Positions 8,045 through 16,854 of a DNA stretch of 52,514 bases are shown here, in pieces (position 1 is the stretch's first letter; every line of letters begins with the position of its first letter). A program made the position numbers and the translations under genes. Source of the DNA: an uncultured Prevotellaceae bacterium (lineage in GTDB: Bacteria > Bacteroidota > Bacteroidia > Bacteroidales > Bacteroidaceae); assembly GCA_949299545.1 (NCBI GenBank), contig CASGAM010000040.1:1-52514 (forward strand), read 5' to 3'. Under the pieces are notes generated by a model. It was not told the origin of the DNA, ran no database searches, and worked only from the letters and a program-made list of their open reading frames with translations.

Positions 8045-9792
8045 TGTTTCAGTCTGATTAGTTCAATGCTTTGTGAAGGCGTGTAATGGATAAACTGCAT
8101 TTCCTTGTTGATGAAACCGCTCCAGTTGCTGACCCTTGAGAAACAGAAACGGTGCTGTAACGCTTCGTTGTTGATTGTCTGCAGGTTATTCTCAAAGCCT
8201 TTGCCATAAGTGGCGATGCCTTTCAGGAAGTAGTAACCGAGGTCGAAGCCCAAAAGGCCGAAACGCGGGCATGAGTTGATAGGTTGCTGGTGGAAATTGT
8301 TGCGATAAGCGCGGTCGAAGTTGTTGGATTTACCGTTCATGGGGTTTCGGTAGAACTGCGAGTAAGCATACGTGTCGAAACGGTAGAAGTTCTCGAGGTG
8401 TTTGCTGGTGTATGTCTGCCATTCCGGATAACCGACCATTTTGATGCGGTATTCCGGGTATTTTCCCGTCAGTTCTTTCAACACCGGGAACAGCGTGTTA
8501 AGCACTTTGATACTTGATGAGTTGGGGATGATGATGTTGTCACTGTATTTTGTGAGGGCCTTCAACCATGCAAATTCATCACTGTTGATGGAAACCTTTT
8601 TGGAGGTGATGCCGTTTTGCTGGAGCTGTTTTTCTATGGCTTCGGTGAAACTTGCGGCATCAGTATCGGTTTCTTTGCTGTCTAAAAAGATGAAGTTCTG
8701 TTTTTTGAACAGTTCCCATGTCAGTTCGGCTGCGACTGCTACCTGGAATGATTTCGGAGGGCTGACTGAGAAGTAAGTCGGCATGTTGAAGACTTCGTCT
8801 CCTAACGAACTGAACGGCACGACAAGGCGTGTGTTGTTCTTCTGGCAGTATTGGCTTAAAGCCGGAATCTGTTCGGCATAAAGTGGGCCGACAATAAAAT
8901 CCAACTGGGGCAACTTTCTGCTGTTGAGCAGTTTCTGGAGTTCTTGAGGGGTCTTGCCGGAGTCAAAAGCGTAGATGTCCATCGATGTGCCCGACTTGCG
9001 CAGGCTGTCTGCCGCCATCAGGATACCTCTGTAGAATTCAATCATTCTGCCGCTCTCCTTGTGCCGCTGTTGGAAAGGCAGGATGACGCCGAGCCGTACC
9101 GTCTTTTGTGGCGATGCCTGTTCCGGCTCGCAGATAAGTTTCTTGTTGGCCGGAGTTTCCACGGTCACGGTTTTCTGGACTTTCTTGTAAGGTATGCAGA
9201 CGAAGGAGCCACGTTCCAGTTTGTATCCTGTTTTTTTCATTTCAGGGTTGGCTTCTTTGAGTTCATCAACCGAGATTTGGTACATCTCTGCAATCTTTTC
9301 CACTGTTTCCCGCCGTTGTACCTTGTGCATTTCCCTGCATTTGGGTTGTGCCGGCTGTTGCGGGGCTACTGCTTGTACCGGAGCCTGTTTGGGCGCCTCC
9401 GGGATTAGGATTACCATGCCGGCCTTGAAGTTTTCCGCCGTCAGTCCCGGGTTGGCCTGGCATATCTGGTCGATGCTGATCTGGTAATGCCGCGTAAGGC
9501 TATAGAGCGTTTCGCCGGCCGCTATCGTGTGGAAACGTTGGGAAGAAGAGGAGGTCGCCTGTTTCTGAGGGATGATTAATTGTGCGCCGGCCTTGATACC
9601 GTCGAGAGCTTCTGGGTTGAGGCTGAAAATCTCCTGCGTTGAAACGTTGTAAGTTCGGGCGATGGAGAAAACCGTTTCGCCTTGTTTTATGGTATGTACA
9701 AATGTCTGTGCGTTTTGCGCGTTCACGATAAAGGCTGTGCATATCAGGGCAGCCAAGCAGCAAAGGATTCTTTTATGATTTGCCATTTTCAT
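8041..9792 (-). CDS. LysM-repeat protein with periplasmic-binding-protein-like C-terminal domain
   Basis: An exported cell-wall-associated protein of about 583 residues. The signal peptide ends near IVNAQ. Three LysM peptidoglycan-binding modules follow (starting VHTIKQGETVFSIA, FHTIAAGETLYSLT and MHKVQRRETVEKIA). A proline/alanine-rich linker separates modules 2 and 3. The last 340 residues resemble a type I periplasmic-binding fold (RLGVILPFQ, LDFIVGPLYAEQ, FGLLGFDLGYYFLKG). The same fold occurs in branched-chain amino-acid receptors and in LpoA, the outer-membrane activator of PBP1A. The start is at 9792 (or 9786), because an in-frame ATG at 9822 lies upstream of the promoter. The gene is coupled to the PorT-family gene downstream. 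The function is unproven; a wall-sensing or wall-synthesis role is my inference. Confidence 0.85.
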   Translation of the reverse strand: MKMANHKRILCCLAALICTAFIVNAQNAQTFVHTIKQGETVFSIARTYNVSTQEIFSLNPEALDGIKAGAQLIIPQKQATSSSSQRFHTIAAGETLYSLTRHYQISIDQICQANPGLTAENFKAGMVILIPEAPKQAPVQAVAPQQPAQPKCREMHKVQRRETVEKIAEMYQISVDELKEANPEMKKTGYKLERGSFVCIPYKKVQKTVTVETPANKKLICEPEQASPQKTVRLGVILPFQQRHKESGRMIEFYRGILMAADSLRKSGTSMDIYAFDSGKTPQELQKLLNSRKLPQLDFIVGPLYAEQIPALSQYCQKNNTRLVVPFSSLGDEVFNMPTYFSVSPPKSFQVAVAAELTWELFKKQNFIFLDSKETDTDAASFTEAIEKQLQQNGITSKKVSINSDEFAWLKALTKYSDNIIIPNSSSIKVLNTLFPVLKELTGKYPEYRIKMVGYPEWQTYTSKHLENFYRFDTYAYSQFYRNPMNGKSNNFDRAYRNNFHQQPINSCPRFGLLGFDLGYYFLKGIATYGKGFENNLQTINNEALQHRFCFSRVSNWSGFINKEMQFIHYTPSQSIELIRLKQ

Positions 9793-9809
9793 TTTGTTAT
9801 TCGGACGGA

Positions 9810-9841
9810 CAAAAATACACAAAAAAAATGGTTAATTCAAC
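9810..9841 (-). promoter_or_regulatory. Promoter of the LysM-PorT operon
   Basis: Minus strand: GTTG (9838-9841), a 20-bp spacer, TATTTTTG (9810-9817). The predicted start of transcription is about 10 nt upstream of the 9792 ATG. Confidence 0.75.
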
Positions 9842-9850
9842 GGGAAACAT

Positions 9851-9858
9851 TATTTTTG
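9851..9858 (+). promoter_or_regulatory. Promoter -7 element of the CHU_C-uvrA-ybaK operon
   Basis: TATTTTTG on the plus strand, about 15 bp before the ATG at 9874; the -33 element is weak. It is back-to-back with the LysM promoter. Confidence 0.65.
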
Positions 9859-9873
9859 CATAAATATTGGAGT

Positions 9874-10593
9874 ATGTGTAAGAAATGTATTTTGTTGCTG
9901 GCCTGCTTCCTTCTTGCCACCGTTTGGAGGATGGAGGCGCAGGATGTATATCCTTCCGCTGCACCGGAAGCTGTTTATATAACAAATGATGGTGAAGAAA
10001 TTACGGATGCGTCGGATGCACAATCGGCACCGTTGGAAGGTCATTTTACCTCTAATGTGCAAGACATAGGCGAGTATTCGGTACGGTACGAATGGCGTGT
10101 TTACAGGGAAGGACAGGAAAACGCCCCCATCATTAATCGCTTTGACGAGAATCTTGATTATACTTTTACGGAAAGCGGGACTTTCTATGTGCAGTTTTAC
10201 GCAACCTTCGTGAATGGCAACGATACAATAGCCTATCCCGCTGAAGGAGAGGCCAATCCGTTTGCGGTTTCCATCAGCGAGTCGGTGTTGGAAATGCCTA
10301 ATGCTTTTTCACCGAACGGTGACGGATATAATGACATTTATAAGGCTAAAGAGGGATACAAATCCATTATCAGTTTCGAGGCGACCATTTTTAACCGGTG
10401 GGGACAGAAACTGTATTCATGGAATACGCTTGACGGTGGCTGGGACGGAAAGGTGAACGGCTCGGTGGTGAAAGACGGCGTTTATTTTGTACTGGTCAAG
10501 GCCAAGGGGGCAGACGGCAAAAAATATACGATCCGGCGTGATGTCAATGTGTTGACGGGATATTCAGGAACCGGAAGCGGTGCAGATAATTAA
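9874..10593 (+). CDS. Exported protein with gliding-motility-associated C-terminal (CHU_C) domain
   Basis: A 239-residue protein: signal peptide (MCKKCILLLACFLLATVW..., cleavage near MEAQ), a PKD-like beta-sandwich (SVRYEWRVYREG ... GTFYVQFYATF), and a CHU_C/type B C-terminal domain. The hallmarks of the last are MPNAFSPNGDGYND, IFNRWGQKLYSW, GGWDGK and DGVYFVLVKAKG. In other Bacteroidota this domain directs cargo to the type IX secretion system. Here about 15 further residues follow the last strand (to GTGSGADN). The ATG at 9874 is chosen because the longer frame (from 9682) begins inside the divergent LysM gene. The next gene, uvrA, starts 6 bp downstream, so an envelope gene and a repair gene share a transcript. 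Confidence 0.85.
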   Translation: MCKKCILLLACFLLATVWRMEAQDVYPSAAPEAVYITNDGEEITDASDAQSAPLEGHFTSNVQDIGEYSVRYEWRVYREGQENAPIINRFDENLDYTFTESGTFYVQFYATFVNGNDTIAYPAEGEANPFAVSISESVLEMPNAFSPNGDGYNDIYKAKEGYKSIISFEATIFNRWGQKLYSWNTLDGGWDGKVNGSVVKDGVYFVLVKAKGADGKKYTIRRDVNVLTGYSGTGSGADN

Positions 10594-10599
10594 GGTAAA

Positions 10600-13440
10600 A
10601 TGGAGAACGAAGCAGAAAAGATTGAGGTTTTTGGGGCGCGGGTTCATAATTTGAAGAACATTGATGTAGATATTCCGCGCAACAGTTTGACGGTGATAAC
10701 AGGATTGAGCGGAAGCGGAAAGTCTTCGCTGGCTTTCGATACGATTTTTGCTGAGGGGCAGCGTCGCTATATTGAAACGTTTTCCGCTTATGCGCGGAAC
10801 TTCCTGGGCAATATGGAAAGGCCGGATGTAGACAAAATCACCGGATTGAGTCCTGTTATTTCCATCGAGCAGAAAACAACCAACAAGAATCCTCGTTCTA
10901 CGGTAGGTACGACTACCGAAATATACGATTTCCTGCGTTTGCTTTATGCCCGGGCGGGAGAGGCTTATTCTTATCTTTCGGGCAAAAAAATGGTACGCTA
11001 TACCGAAGAACAGATAATCAGCCTGATTGTCAATGATTACGGTGGAAAGCGGATTTATGTGCTGGCACCTGTCGTGCGCAACCGTAAAGGTCATTACAAG
11101 GAACTCTTCGAGACAATCCGTCGCAAAGGTTATTTGTATGTACGTGTAGATGGTGAGGTGAAGGAAATTCTTCATGGCATGAAATTGGATCGTTACAGGA
11201 ATCATACGATAGAAATTGTCGTGGATAAACTTCGCGTGCAGCCATCCGACGAAAAAAGGTTGAGAGACAGCGTTGCGACTGCCATGCAGCAGGGTGACGG
11301 ACAAATGGCGGTTTTTGATGCAGACAGTGAGGAACTGCGCCATTACAGCAAACGCCTGATGTGCCCCGATACGGGCTTGTCGTATCATGATCCGGCTCCC
11401 CATAATTTTTCTTTCAATTCGCCTCAGGGTGCCTGTCCGCATTGTAAGGGCTTAGGCTATGTGAGCCTGATTGATATGGACAAGGTGATACCCGACAGGG
11501 ACTTGTCTATTTACGATGGGGCGGTCGTGCCATTGGGGAAATACAAGAACAGCATGATTTTCTGGCAGATTGACGCGTTGCTCGAGAAGTATGACGCGGA
11601 TGTAAAAACACCGGTCAGGGATTTGCCTGAAGAGGCTTTGAGTGAAGTATTGTATGGCTCGGTAGACCGCGTGAAACTTAAAGCGCAGGTCATCCACACG
11701 TCGTCGGATTATTATGTGACTTATGAAGGGGTCGTGAAATACATACAGAACATGCAGGAAGTTGACGGTTCCGCCACGACTCAAAAGTGGGTGGAGCAAT
11801 TTTCCAAAACGGCCGTTTGTCCGCAGTGCGGGGGGCATCGTCTGAACAAGGAGGCGTTGCATTTCAGGATTCACGACAAGAACATCGCGGAACTCTCCGA
11901 GATGGATATTTCTGAACTTTATGAATGGGTCAGTGACGTCGAGAACCATTTGAGCGAACGTCAAAAGAAAATAGCTCCGGAGATATTGAAAGAGATTCGT
12001 ACACGCCTCAAGTTTCTGTTGGATGTCGGTCTCGATTATCTTTCATTGGCAAGGGCTTCTGTTTCGCTTTCCGGCGGAGAGAGCCAGCGAATCAGGCTGG
12101 CTACTCAAATCGGTTCGCAGTTAGTCAACGTGCTTTACATACTCGATGAGCCGAGCATCGGCTTGCACCAGCGGGATAATTGTCGTCTGATTGCGTCACT
12201 GAAATCTTTGCGGGATTTGGGAAATACCGTGATTGTCGTGGAGCATGACGAGGAAATGATGCGGGAAGCAGACTATGTCGTGGATATGGGGCCAAAGGCC
12301 GGCCGGTTGGGAGGTTCCGTTGTATTTAAGGGTACGCCACAGGAGATGTTGGCAACCGACACGTTGACATCCCGTTATCTGAATGGGACATGCCGAATCG
12401 AAATCCCGAAAGAAAGAAGGGCCGGAAACGGTCATTCTCTCTGGTTGAGAGGTGCCAGTGGCAATAACCTGAAGAGTGTGGATGTGGAGTTTCCGTTAGG
12501 CAAACTGATATGCGTGACCGGTGTTTCCGGGAGCGGAAAATCTACGTTGATAAATGATACATTGCAGCCGATACTCTCTAAGCATTTCTATCGTTCGTTG
12601 CGTGAACCTTTGCCGTATGACCGTATAGAGGGTTTGGAATATATCGACAAGGTGGTTGATGTGGACCAGTCGCCGTTGGGACGGACACCGCGTTCAAACC
12701 CTGCGACATATACCGGTGTATTCAATGATATTCGTTCTTTGTTTGTCAGTTTGCCGGAGGCGAAGATCCGGGGCTATAAACCGGGACGTTTCTCTTTTAA
12801 CGTGAAGGGTGGCCGTTGTGAAGCCTGTGGCGGTAACGGATATAAAACCATTGAAATGAATTTCCTACCGGATGTTTACGTCCCATGTGAAGTATGCCAT
12901 GGAAAACGGTATAATCGGGAGACGTTGGAGGTGCGGTTTAAAGGAAAATCTATCGCAGATGTGCTTGACATGACCATCAACAGGGCGGTAGAGTTTTTTG
13001 AAAACCAGCCGACAATCCTAAATAAAATAAAAGTGTTACAAGATGTCGGTTTGGGGTATATTAAACTCGGCCAGCCTTCTACGACGCTTTCGGGAGGTGA
13101 AAGTCAGCGTGTGAAATTAGCGACGGAACTGGCAAAGAAGGATACCGGACGGACACTTTACATTCTTGATGAGCCGACGACAGGACTGCATTTTGAGGAC
13201 ATTCGCGTATTGTTGGGTGTGCTGAACCGTTTGGTAGACAAAGGTAATACGGTGATTGTCATCGAGCATAATCTTGATGTTATAAAGGTGGCTGACTATA
13301 TTATTGACATGGGACCCGACGGCGGACGAGGCGGCGGAATGCTGTTGGCAGCCGGAACACCGGAGCAGGTGGCTGAGAGCCCAAAAGGTTATACGCCAAA
13401 GTTTTTGAAGGAGGCTTTGTATGGCAAAACAAAAAATTAA
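10600..13440 (+). CDS. uvrA: Excinuclease ABC subunit A
   Basis: ATPase that finds DNA lesions and loads UvrB. The 946 residues hold two ABC modules: Walker [10 protein letters not shown] and GVSGSGKST, signatures [13 protein letters not shown] and [13 protein letters not shown], and both LDEPS/LDEPT Walker B motifs. The C-terminal zinc module is complete (CEACGG ... CEVCHG). The first has only three Cys: C255-P-D-T258 takes the place of CxxC, while C279-P-H-C282 is intact. The start follows AAGGT with a 4-nt spacer. The gene sits 6 bp after the CHU_C gene and overlaps ybaK by 20 bp. Confidence 0.98.
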   Translation: MENEAEKIEVFGARVHNLKNIDVDIPRNSLTVITGLSGSGKSSLAFDTIFAEGQRRYIETFSAYARNFLGNMERPDVDKITGLSPVISIEQKTTNKNPRSTVGTTTEIYDFLRLLYARAGEAYSYLSGKKMVRYTEEQIISLIVNDYGGKRIYVLAPVVRNRKGHYKELFETIRRKGYLYVRVDGEVKEILHGMKLDRYRNHTIEIVVDKLRVQPSDEKRLRDSVATAMQQGDGQMAVFDADSEELRHYSKRLMCPDTGLSYHDPAPHNFSFNSPQGACPHCKGLGYVSLIDMDKVIPDRDLSIYDGAVVPLGKYKNSMIFWQIDALLEKYDADVKTPVRDLPEEALSEVLYGSVDRVKLKAQVIHTSSDYYVTYEGVVKYIQNMQEVDGSATTQKWVEQFSKTAVCPQCGGHRLNKEALHFRIHDKNIAELSEMDISELYEWVSDVENHLSERQKKIAPEILKEIRTRLKFLLDVGLDYLSLARASVSLSGGESQRIRLATQIGSQLVNVLYILDEPSIGLHQRDNCRLIASLKSLRDLGNTVIVVEHDEEMMREADYVVDMGPKAGRLGGSVVFKGTPQEMLATDTLTSRYLNGTCRIEIPKERRAGNGHSLWLRGASGNNLKSVDVEFPLGKLICVTGVSGSGKSTLINDTLQPILSKHFYRSLREPLPYDRIEGLEYIDKVVDVDQSPLGRTPRSNPATYTGVFNDIRSLFVSLPEAKIRGYKPGRFSFNVKGGRCEACGGNGYKTIEMNFLPDVYVPCEVCHGKRYNRETLEVRFKGKSIADVLDMTINRAVEFFENQPTILNKIKVLQDVGLGYIKLGQPSTTLSGGESQRVKLATELAKKDTGRTLYILDEPTTGLHFEDIRVLLGVLNRLVDKGNTVIVIEHNLDVIKVADYIIDMGPDGGRGGGMLLAAGTPEQVAESPKGYTPKFLKEALYGKTKN

Positions 13441-13903
13441 CAAGACGAATGTGGCTCGTCTTTTGGATAAGGCGAAAGTGTCTTATGAATTGATTGCTTA
13501 TGAAGTGGATGAAACAGACTTGAGTGCGGTACACGTTGCGGCCTCTTTGGGTGAGGACATAGACCGGGTCTTTAAGACGATTGTCTTGCATGGCGATAAA
13601 ACAGGTTATTTTGTTTGCGTCGTTCCGGGTGAGCATGAGATTGATTTGAAGATGGCTGCAAAAGTGAGCGGAAACAAGAAATGCGACCTGTTGCCCATGA
13701 AAGAATTGTTACCGGTTACGGGGTATATCCGTGGCGGTTGTTCGCCGATTGGCATGAAAAAGCATTTTCCGACATATCTTCATATATCTGCATCTTCATA
13801 TGATTACATATACGTCAGTGCCGGACAGCGCGGTTTGCAGGTGAAGATTTCACCAGAAGACCTCCTGTGCCAGGCCGGTGCTGAGTATGCGGAACTCTTC
13901 TAA
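13421..13903 (+). CDS. ybaK: Cys-tRNA(Pro) deacylase, YbaK/EbsC family
   Basis: Hydrolyses mischarged Cys-tRNA(Pro) made by prolyl-tRNA synthetase, acting in trans in the cytoplasm. The 160 residues cover the whole domain, with family motifs including VFKTIV, the GGCSPIGMKK loop, and YVSAGQRGLQVKISPEDL near the end. The ATG lies 20 bp inside the uvrA 3' end in another frame, giving translational coupling. Convergent with the DUF4249 gene, 6 bp away. Confidence 0.93.
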   Translation: MAKQKINKTNVARLLDKAKVSYELIAYEVDETDLSAVHVAASLGEDIDRVFKTIVLHGDKTGYFVCVVPGEHEIDLKMAAKVSGNKKCDLLPMKELLPVTGYIRGGCSPIGMKKHFPTYLHISASSYDYIYVSAGQRGLQVKISPEDLLCQAGAEYAELF

Positions 13904-13909
13904 GTATGC

Positions 13910-14746
13910 TTATTTGATGATGAGGGTCCTTTGAGCAGTACCATAACCGCACCAATAGCCTTTTCCGCCTATGATATTGCTTTCTAAATTTTTTGAATAA
14001 GGAAAGAACATGTTTGAAGAGAAGTTTTTTAAGTCTGAGTAGCTTTTCCAGAAAAGATAAGAGTTCTCGTCAACGTGGCATACTTTTATTTGAACGGTTT
14101 CACCTTTCTTGAAATACATTTCGTTTTCTCTTTGTATGCTGGAGTAGTAATCTGTTCCTCTGTAGATGTTGGCTGAAATGTTTTCGTTTTGATTTTCATC
14201 CGTAATCGCACCTAAGAAAGGGAAAAGATAGACTTTATCGGTAGAACGTTTGGAAAACATGACATAATAGTCTTTCTGGCTGGGATTGTCTTTGAAATAG
14301 GCTTTTATATAATAAGATGTATCATTGTCGCAACAGACACTGCGAACGGAGTCTATTTGTGGTACTTCCGGAATGGTGGTTGTGGCTGATGCGTGTAGTC
14401 CTCGGTATTCTACGTCAATATGGTATGTTTTACCGGCTTTACCAGTCATTTTATAAGTGGTGTATTTGTATGGCGGTAAATATGTATTGTCATAACCTCC
14501 CGTCAGGATGATGGTTGTATCTCCGTCAGAAATGCTCACTTTTGCCCATTGTACAACATAGTTATTAATATCTTGAGAGGAGTTGGAAATGGGTAAGGTT
14601 TTTCCAATAAGGACGATGGGGTAGCCGTCGGTTTCGATCCAACCTTCAACAACAAGTTGTGGCTCTATTACATTGTCCTTGTGCTTATCGCATGAGAATA
14701 GGATAATACATACAAATGTTATGGAGTAGACGAGTATTTTTTTCAT
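13910..14746 (-). CDS. DUF4249 family lipoprotein
   Basis: A predicted outer-membrane lipoprotein of 278 residues with Cys19 as the acylation site (ILFSC). The following DKHKD is charged, which in Bacteroidota favours export to the cell surface. The body is beta-rich with the family opening (PQLVVEGWIETDGYPIVLIG). DUF4249 proteins typically accompany a TonB-dependent receptor, as here: the receptor gene ends 1 bp upstream, so the two form an operon. The substrate is unknown. This gene and its two neighbours are clearly more A+T-rich than the surrounding genes. Confidence 0.88.
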   Translation of the reverse strand: MKKILVYSITFVCIILFSCDKHKDNVIEPQLVVEGWIETDGYPIVLIGKTLPISNSSQDINNYVVQWAKVSISDGDTTIILTGGYDNTYLPPYKYTTYKMTGKAGKTYHIDVEYRGLHASATTTIPEVPQIDSVRSVCCDNDTSYYIKAYFKDNPSQKDYYVMFSKRSTDKVYLFPFLGAITDENQNENISANIYRGTDYYSSIQRENEMYFKKGETVQIKVCHVDENSYLFWKSYSDLKNFSSNMFFPYSKNLESNIIGGKGYWCGYGTAQRTLIIK

Positions 14747-14747
14747 A

Positions 14748-16778
14748 TCAGAATTTTAATGTATAACCTAATGACGGAAGAATACGGCATAATGAATAAA
14801 CAGATTTTTTTCCATAGTATCCTTTTTTATACCCCATGTATTCAAATAGAACATTACGATGGGCATAAACATTGTAGACTGAGAAATTTAAGCTGTGCTT
14901 TATTCTTTTGCGTTCTTTAAAATGGAAAGTGGCAGAAACATCTAATCTGTGATTGGGTGGTAGATTGCTGCCATTGTAAGTCCCGTATTCATTGACGAGA
15001 TTATTGTTAATTATATAAATGTTTTCAGAAGCAGTGTAAGGGGTTCCGGTTGCAAAAACAAAATCGCCTCCGAAACTCCAGTATTCGTTCAGCTTGTAGT
15101 TGGCGGCAAGTGTTAGATCATGTCTGCGGTCAAAATCAGAATAGAACCATTGGGTTGGATGCAGCTGTGGAAATTGTCTTAAACTTTTTCCCCATGAATA
15201 GCCTATCCAACCAGATAAATGTTTCCCGTTACGTTTCACCATGACGTCTATTCCATAATTTATTCCTTTGCCTTGAAGTATAAAGTCATCCGCAGTATTT
15301 CCTTTTTGCATGACATCTAAGATAGAACCATAGAATTCTTTTTGGTTTGATAGATGTTTGAAATATATTTCTGCTGAAAGTTCATAAGTTCTATTTTCGG
15401 AAAAAGTATGGTAGCCAAGGCTTGTAGAATGAGCCAGTTGAGGTCCGTAATTCTGTGAACTGCTAATCCAATAGTCAATGGGCAGACCACCATTGGAAAG
15501 TGTTATTTGGTGAATGTTTTGATGATAAATTCCGTAATGTAGCGTCAGTTCATGATTATTTTTAATTTGCCAGAGCAGAGTTATTCTAGGTTCTAAAAAT
15601 GTGTAGAATTTGTTTGGGATATAGTAAAGAGAAAACCTAAATCCGGCATCGAGTTCAATTCTTTTACTAAGGCTTCTCGTCATACCTGCAAAAATATTCG
15701 CATCATGTCCTTGTTCAGTAGATGCTTTAAGACTATTGTTGATGAAACTGCCCTGGATCTCGTAACAAAGCGGATGTATATGGTAGTAAGTATATTCTAT
15801 TCCTCCTTTCCATTTGATTCTTCCTTTATTCCATTCTGCGTTATTCTTGTAATTTATTTGGCAGATTGATGCGTTCATGTTTGTGTTGACTTCATTAAGA
15901 TTTAAGTTAATATGGTCTTTGTAACTGCTAAATGATAAATTTTGTTGTAAGACAACGTTATTCATGAACTTGGTATGATTAACTGAGGCAGCCACATTGT
16001 TCCATGTTATTTTATTATCATCCATATATTCGTTTGAACTGTAGCCAAAACCATCATTGCTGTAAAACAAATGCATATTTATTTTGTCAGTTGTGCTTGG
16101 GTGATATATGAGAGTTGCATTGTAGTCTTGCATGCCATACTTGAAGTTCTCATCTTCTGTTTTCAAAAGATTTTTGTAGAATAGATTCAGATAACTTCCG
16201 CGGCCGGATATATATAATGTTGATTTCTTGCTGGTTGGCAAAGTAAGTGTACCGGAACTTTCAATCATGCTTATTGTGAGATTCAAATGGGGGCATGCTG
16301 CTAAAGAATCAATAGGGTAGAAAGAAAGGTTTCCGCCAAGTCGGTTACCAAAGGAGGCGTCGTGTCTGTTTTTAGTTAGTGACATACCCCTGAAGTGTGA
16401 ATTGTTGATGGTAGAAAACAAACCTAATAGATGTGAGGCGTTAAATATTGATGCACCTCCAATGTCCGTAAGGGTCTGGGACGATTCACATCCTTGTATA
16501 TGTAGTCCGGAAGAGTAATCGTTGTTTGTGCTGACCCCGGGTAGAAGTTGCAGAAATCTGATGGGGTCTGCGCTTCCGAAAAGGTGAGGTAAACTCTCTA
16601 AAGATTTAATATCCCAATAAATACGTCCCTTATTTTCTATATGAAATGCTGTTGGCTTTTCCGTGCTAATAATGACCTCTTTTATAGTTTTATGTGACAA
16701 GGTATCTTTATTTAAAGGAAAAACGAGTTGTGTGCAGTGGAATAAAATGAGAAAGATAAGGGTCTGGCATTGCTTCAT
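14748..16778 (-). CDS. TonB-dependent receptor without N-terminal carboxypeptidase-like domain
   Basis: An outer-membrane transporter of 676 residues, which is short for the phylum. After a signal peptide it goes almost directly into the plug (DIKSLESLPHLFGSADPIRFLQLLPGV, here IKSLESLPHLFG to LQLLPGVSTN; then LHIQG and GNRLGGNLSF). It then runs as a beta-barrel to a terminal aromatic strand (LPSLGYTLKF). The CarboxypepD_reg-like domain usual in SusC-type receptors is absent, and no TonB-box can be named with confidence. It pairs with the DUF4249 lipoprotein and lies downstream of a third lipoprotein, with a strong hairpin between. Its substrate is unknown. The low G+C suggests horizontal acquisition. 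Confidence 0.88.
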   Translation of the reverse strand: MKQCQTLIFLILFHCTQLVFPLNKDTLSHKTIKEVIISTEKPTAFHIENKGRIYWDIKSLESLPHLFGSADPIRFLQLLPGVSTNNDYSSGLHIQGCESSQTLTDIGGASIFNASHLLGLFSTINNSHFRGMSLTKNRHDASFGNRLGGNLSFYPIDSLAACPHLNLTISMIESSGTLTLPTSKKSTLYISGRGSYLNLFYKNLLKTEDENFKYGMQDYNATLIYHPSTTDKINMHLFYSNDGFGYSSNEYMDDNKITWNNVAASVNHTKFMNNVVLQQNLSFSSYKDHINLNLNEVNTNMNASICQINYKNNAEWNKGRIKWKGGIEYTYYHIHPLCYEIQGSFINNSLKASTEQGHDANIFAGMTRSLSKRIELDAGFRFSLYYIPNKFYTFLEPRITLLWQIKNNHELTLHYGIYHQNIHQITLSNGGLPIDYWISSSQNYGPQLAHSTSLGYHTFSENRTYELSAEIYFKHLSNQKEFYGSILDVMQKGNTADDFILQGKGINYGIDVMVKRNGKHLSGWIGYSWGKSLRQFPQLHPTQWFYSDFDRRHDLTLAANYKLNEYWSFGGDFVFATGTPYTASENIYIINNNLVNEYGTYNGSNLPPNHRLDVSATFHFKERKRIKHSLNFSVYNVYAHRNVLFEYMGYKKGYYGKKSVYSLCRILPSLGYTLKF

Positions 16779-16799
16779 GTTCGAGGGGTGTATATATTT

Positions 16800-16839
16800 A
16801 AATCAGACAGACTGCTCTTTTGAGCAGTCTGTCTGATTT
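16800..16839 (-). terminator. Perfect 18-bp hairpin between lipoprotein and TonB receptor genes
   Basis: Arms 16800-16817 and 16822-16839 are exact inverted repeats around a TTTT loop (AAAA on the minus strand). It lies 15 bp after the stop of the 450-residue lipoprotein and 21 bp before the receptor ATG. The U-run lies inside the stem and is short, so it could be a terminator, an attenuator or a mRNA-stability element. Confidence 0.7.
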
Positions 16840-16854
16840 TTATAACAAGGTTGA

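Noticed and set aside
9682-9873. Longer start for the CHU_C protein
   Set aside because: It would begin within the divergent LysM gene and upstream of its own promoter, and the signal peptide begins at 9874.
10564-11442. 292-codon open frame opposite uvrA
   Set aside because: Antisense shadow of uvrA with no recognisable motif.
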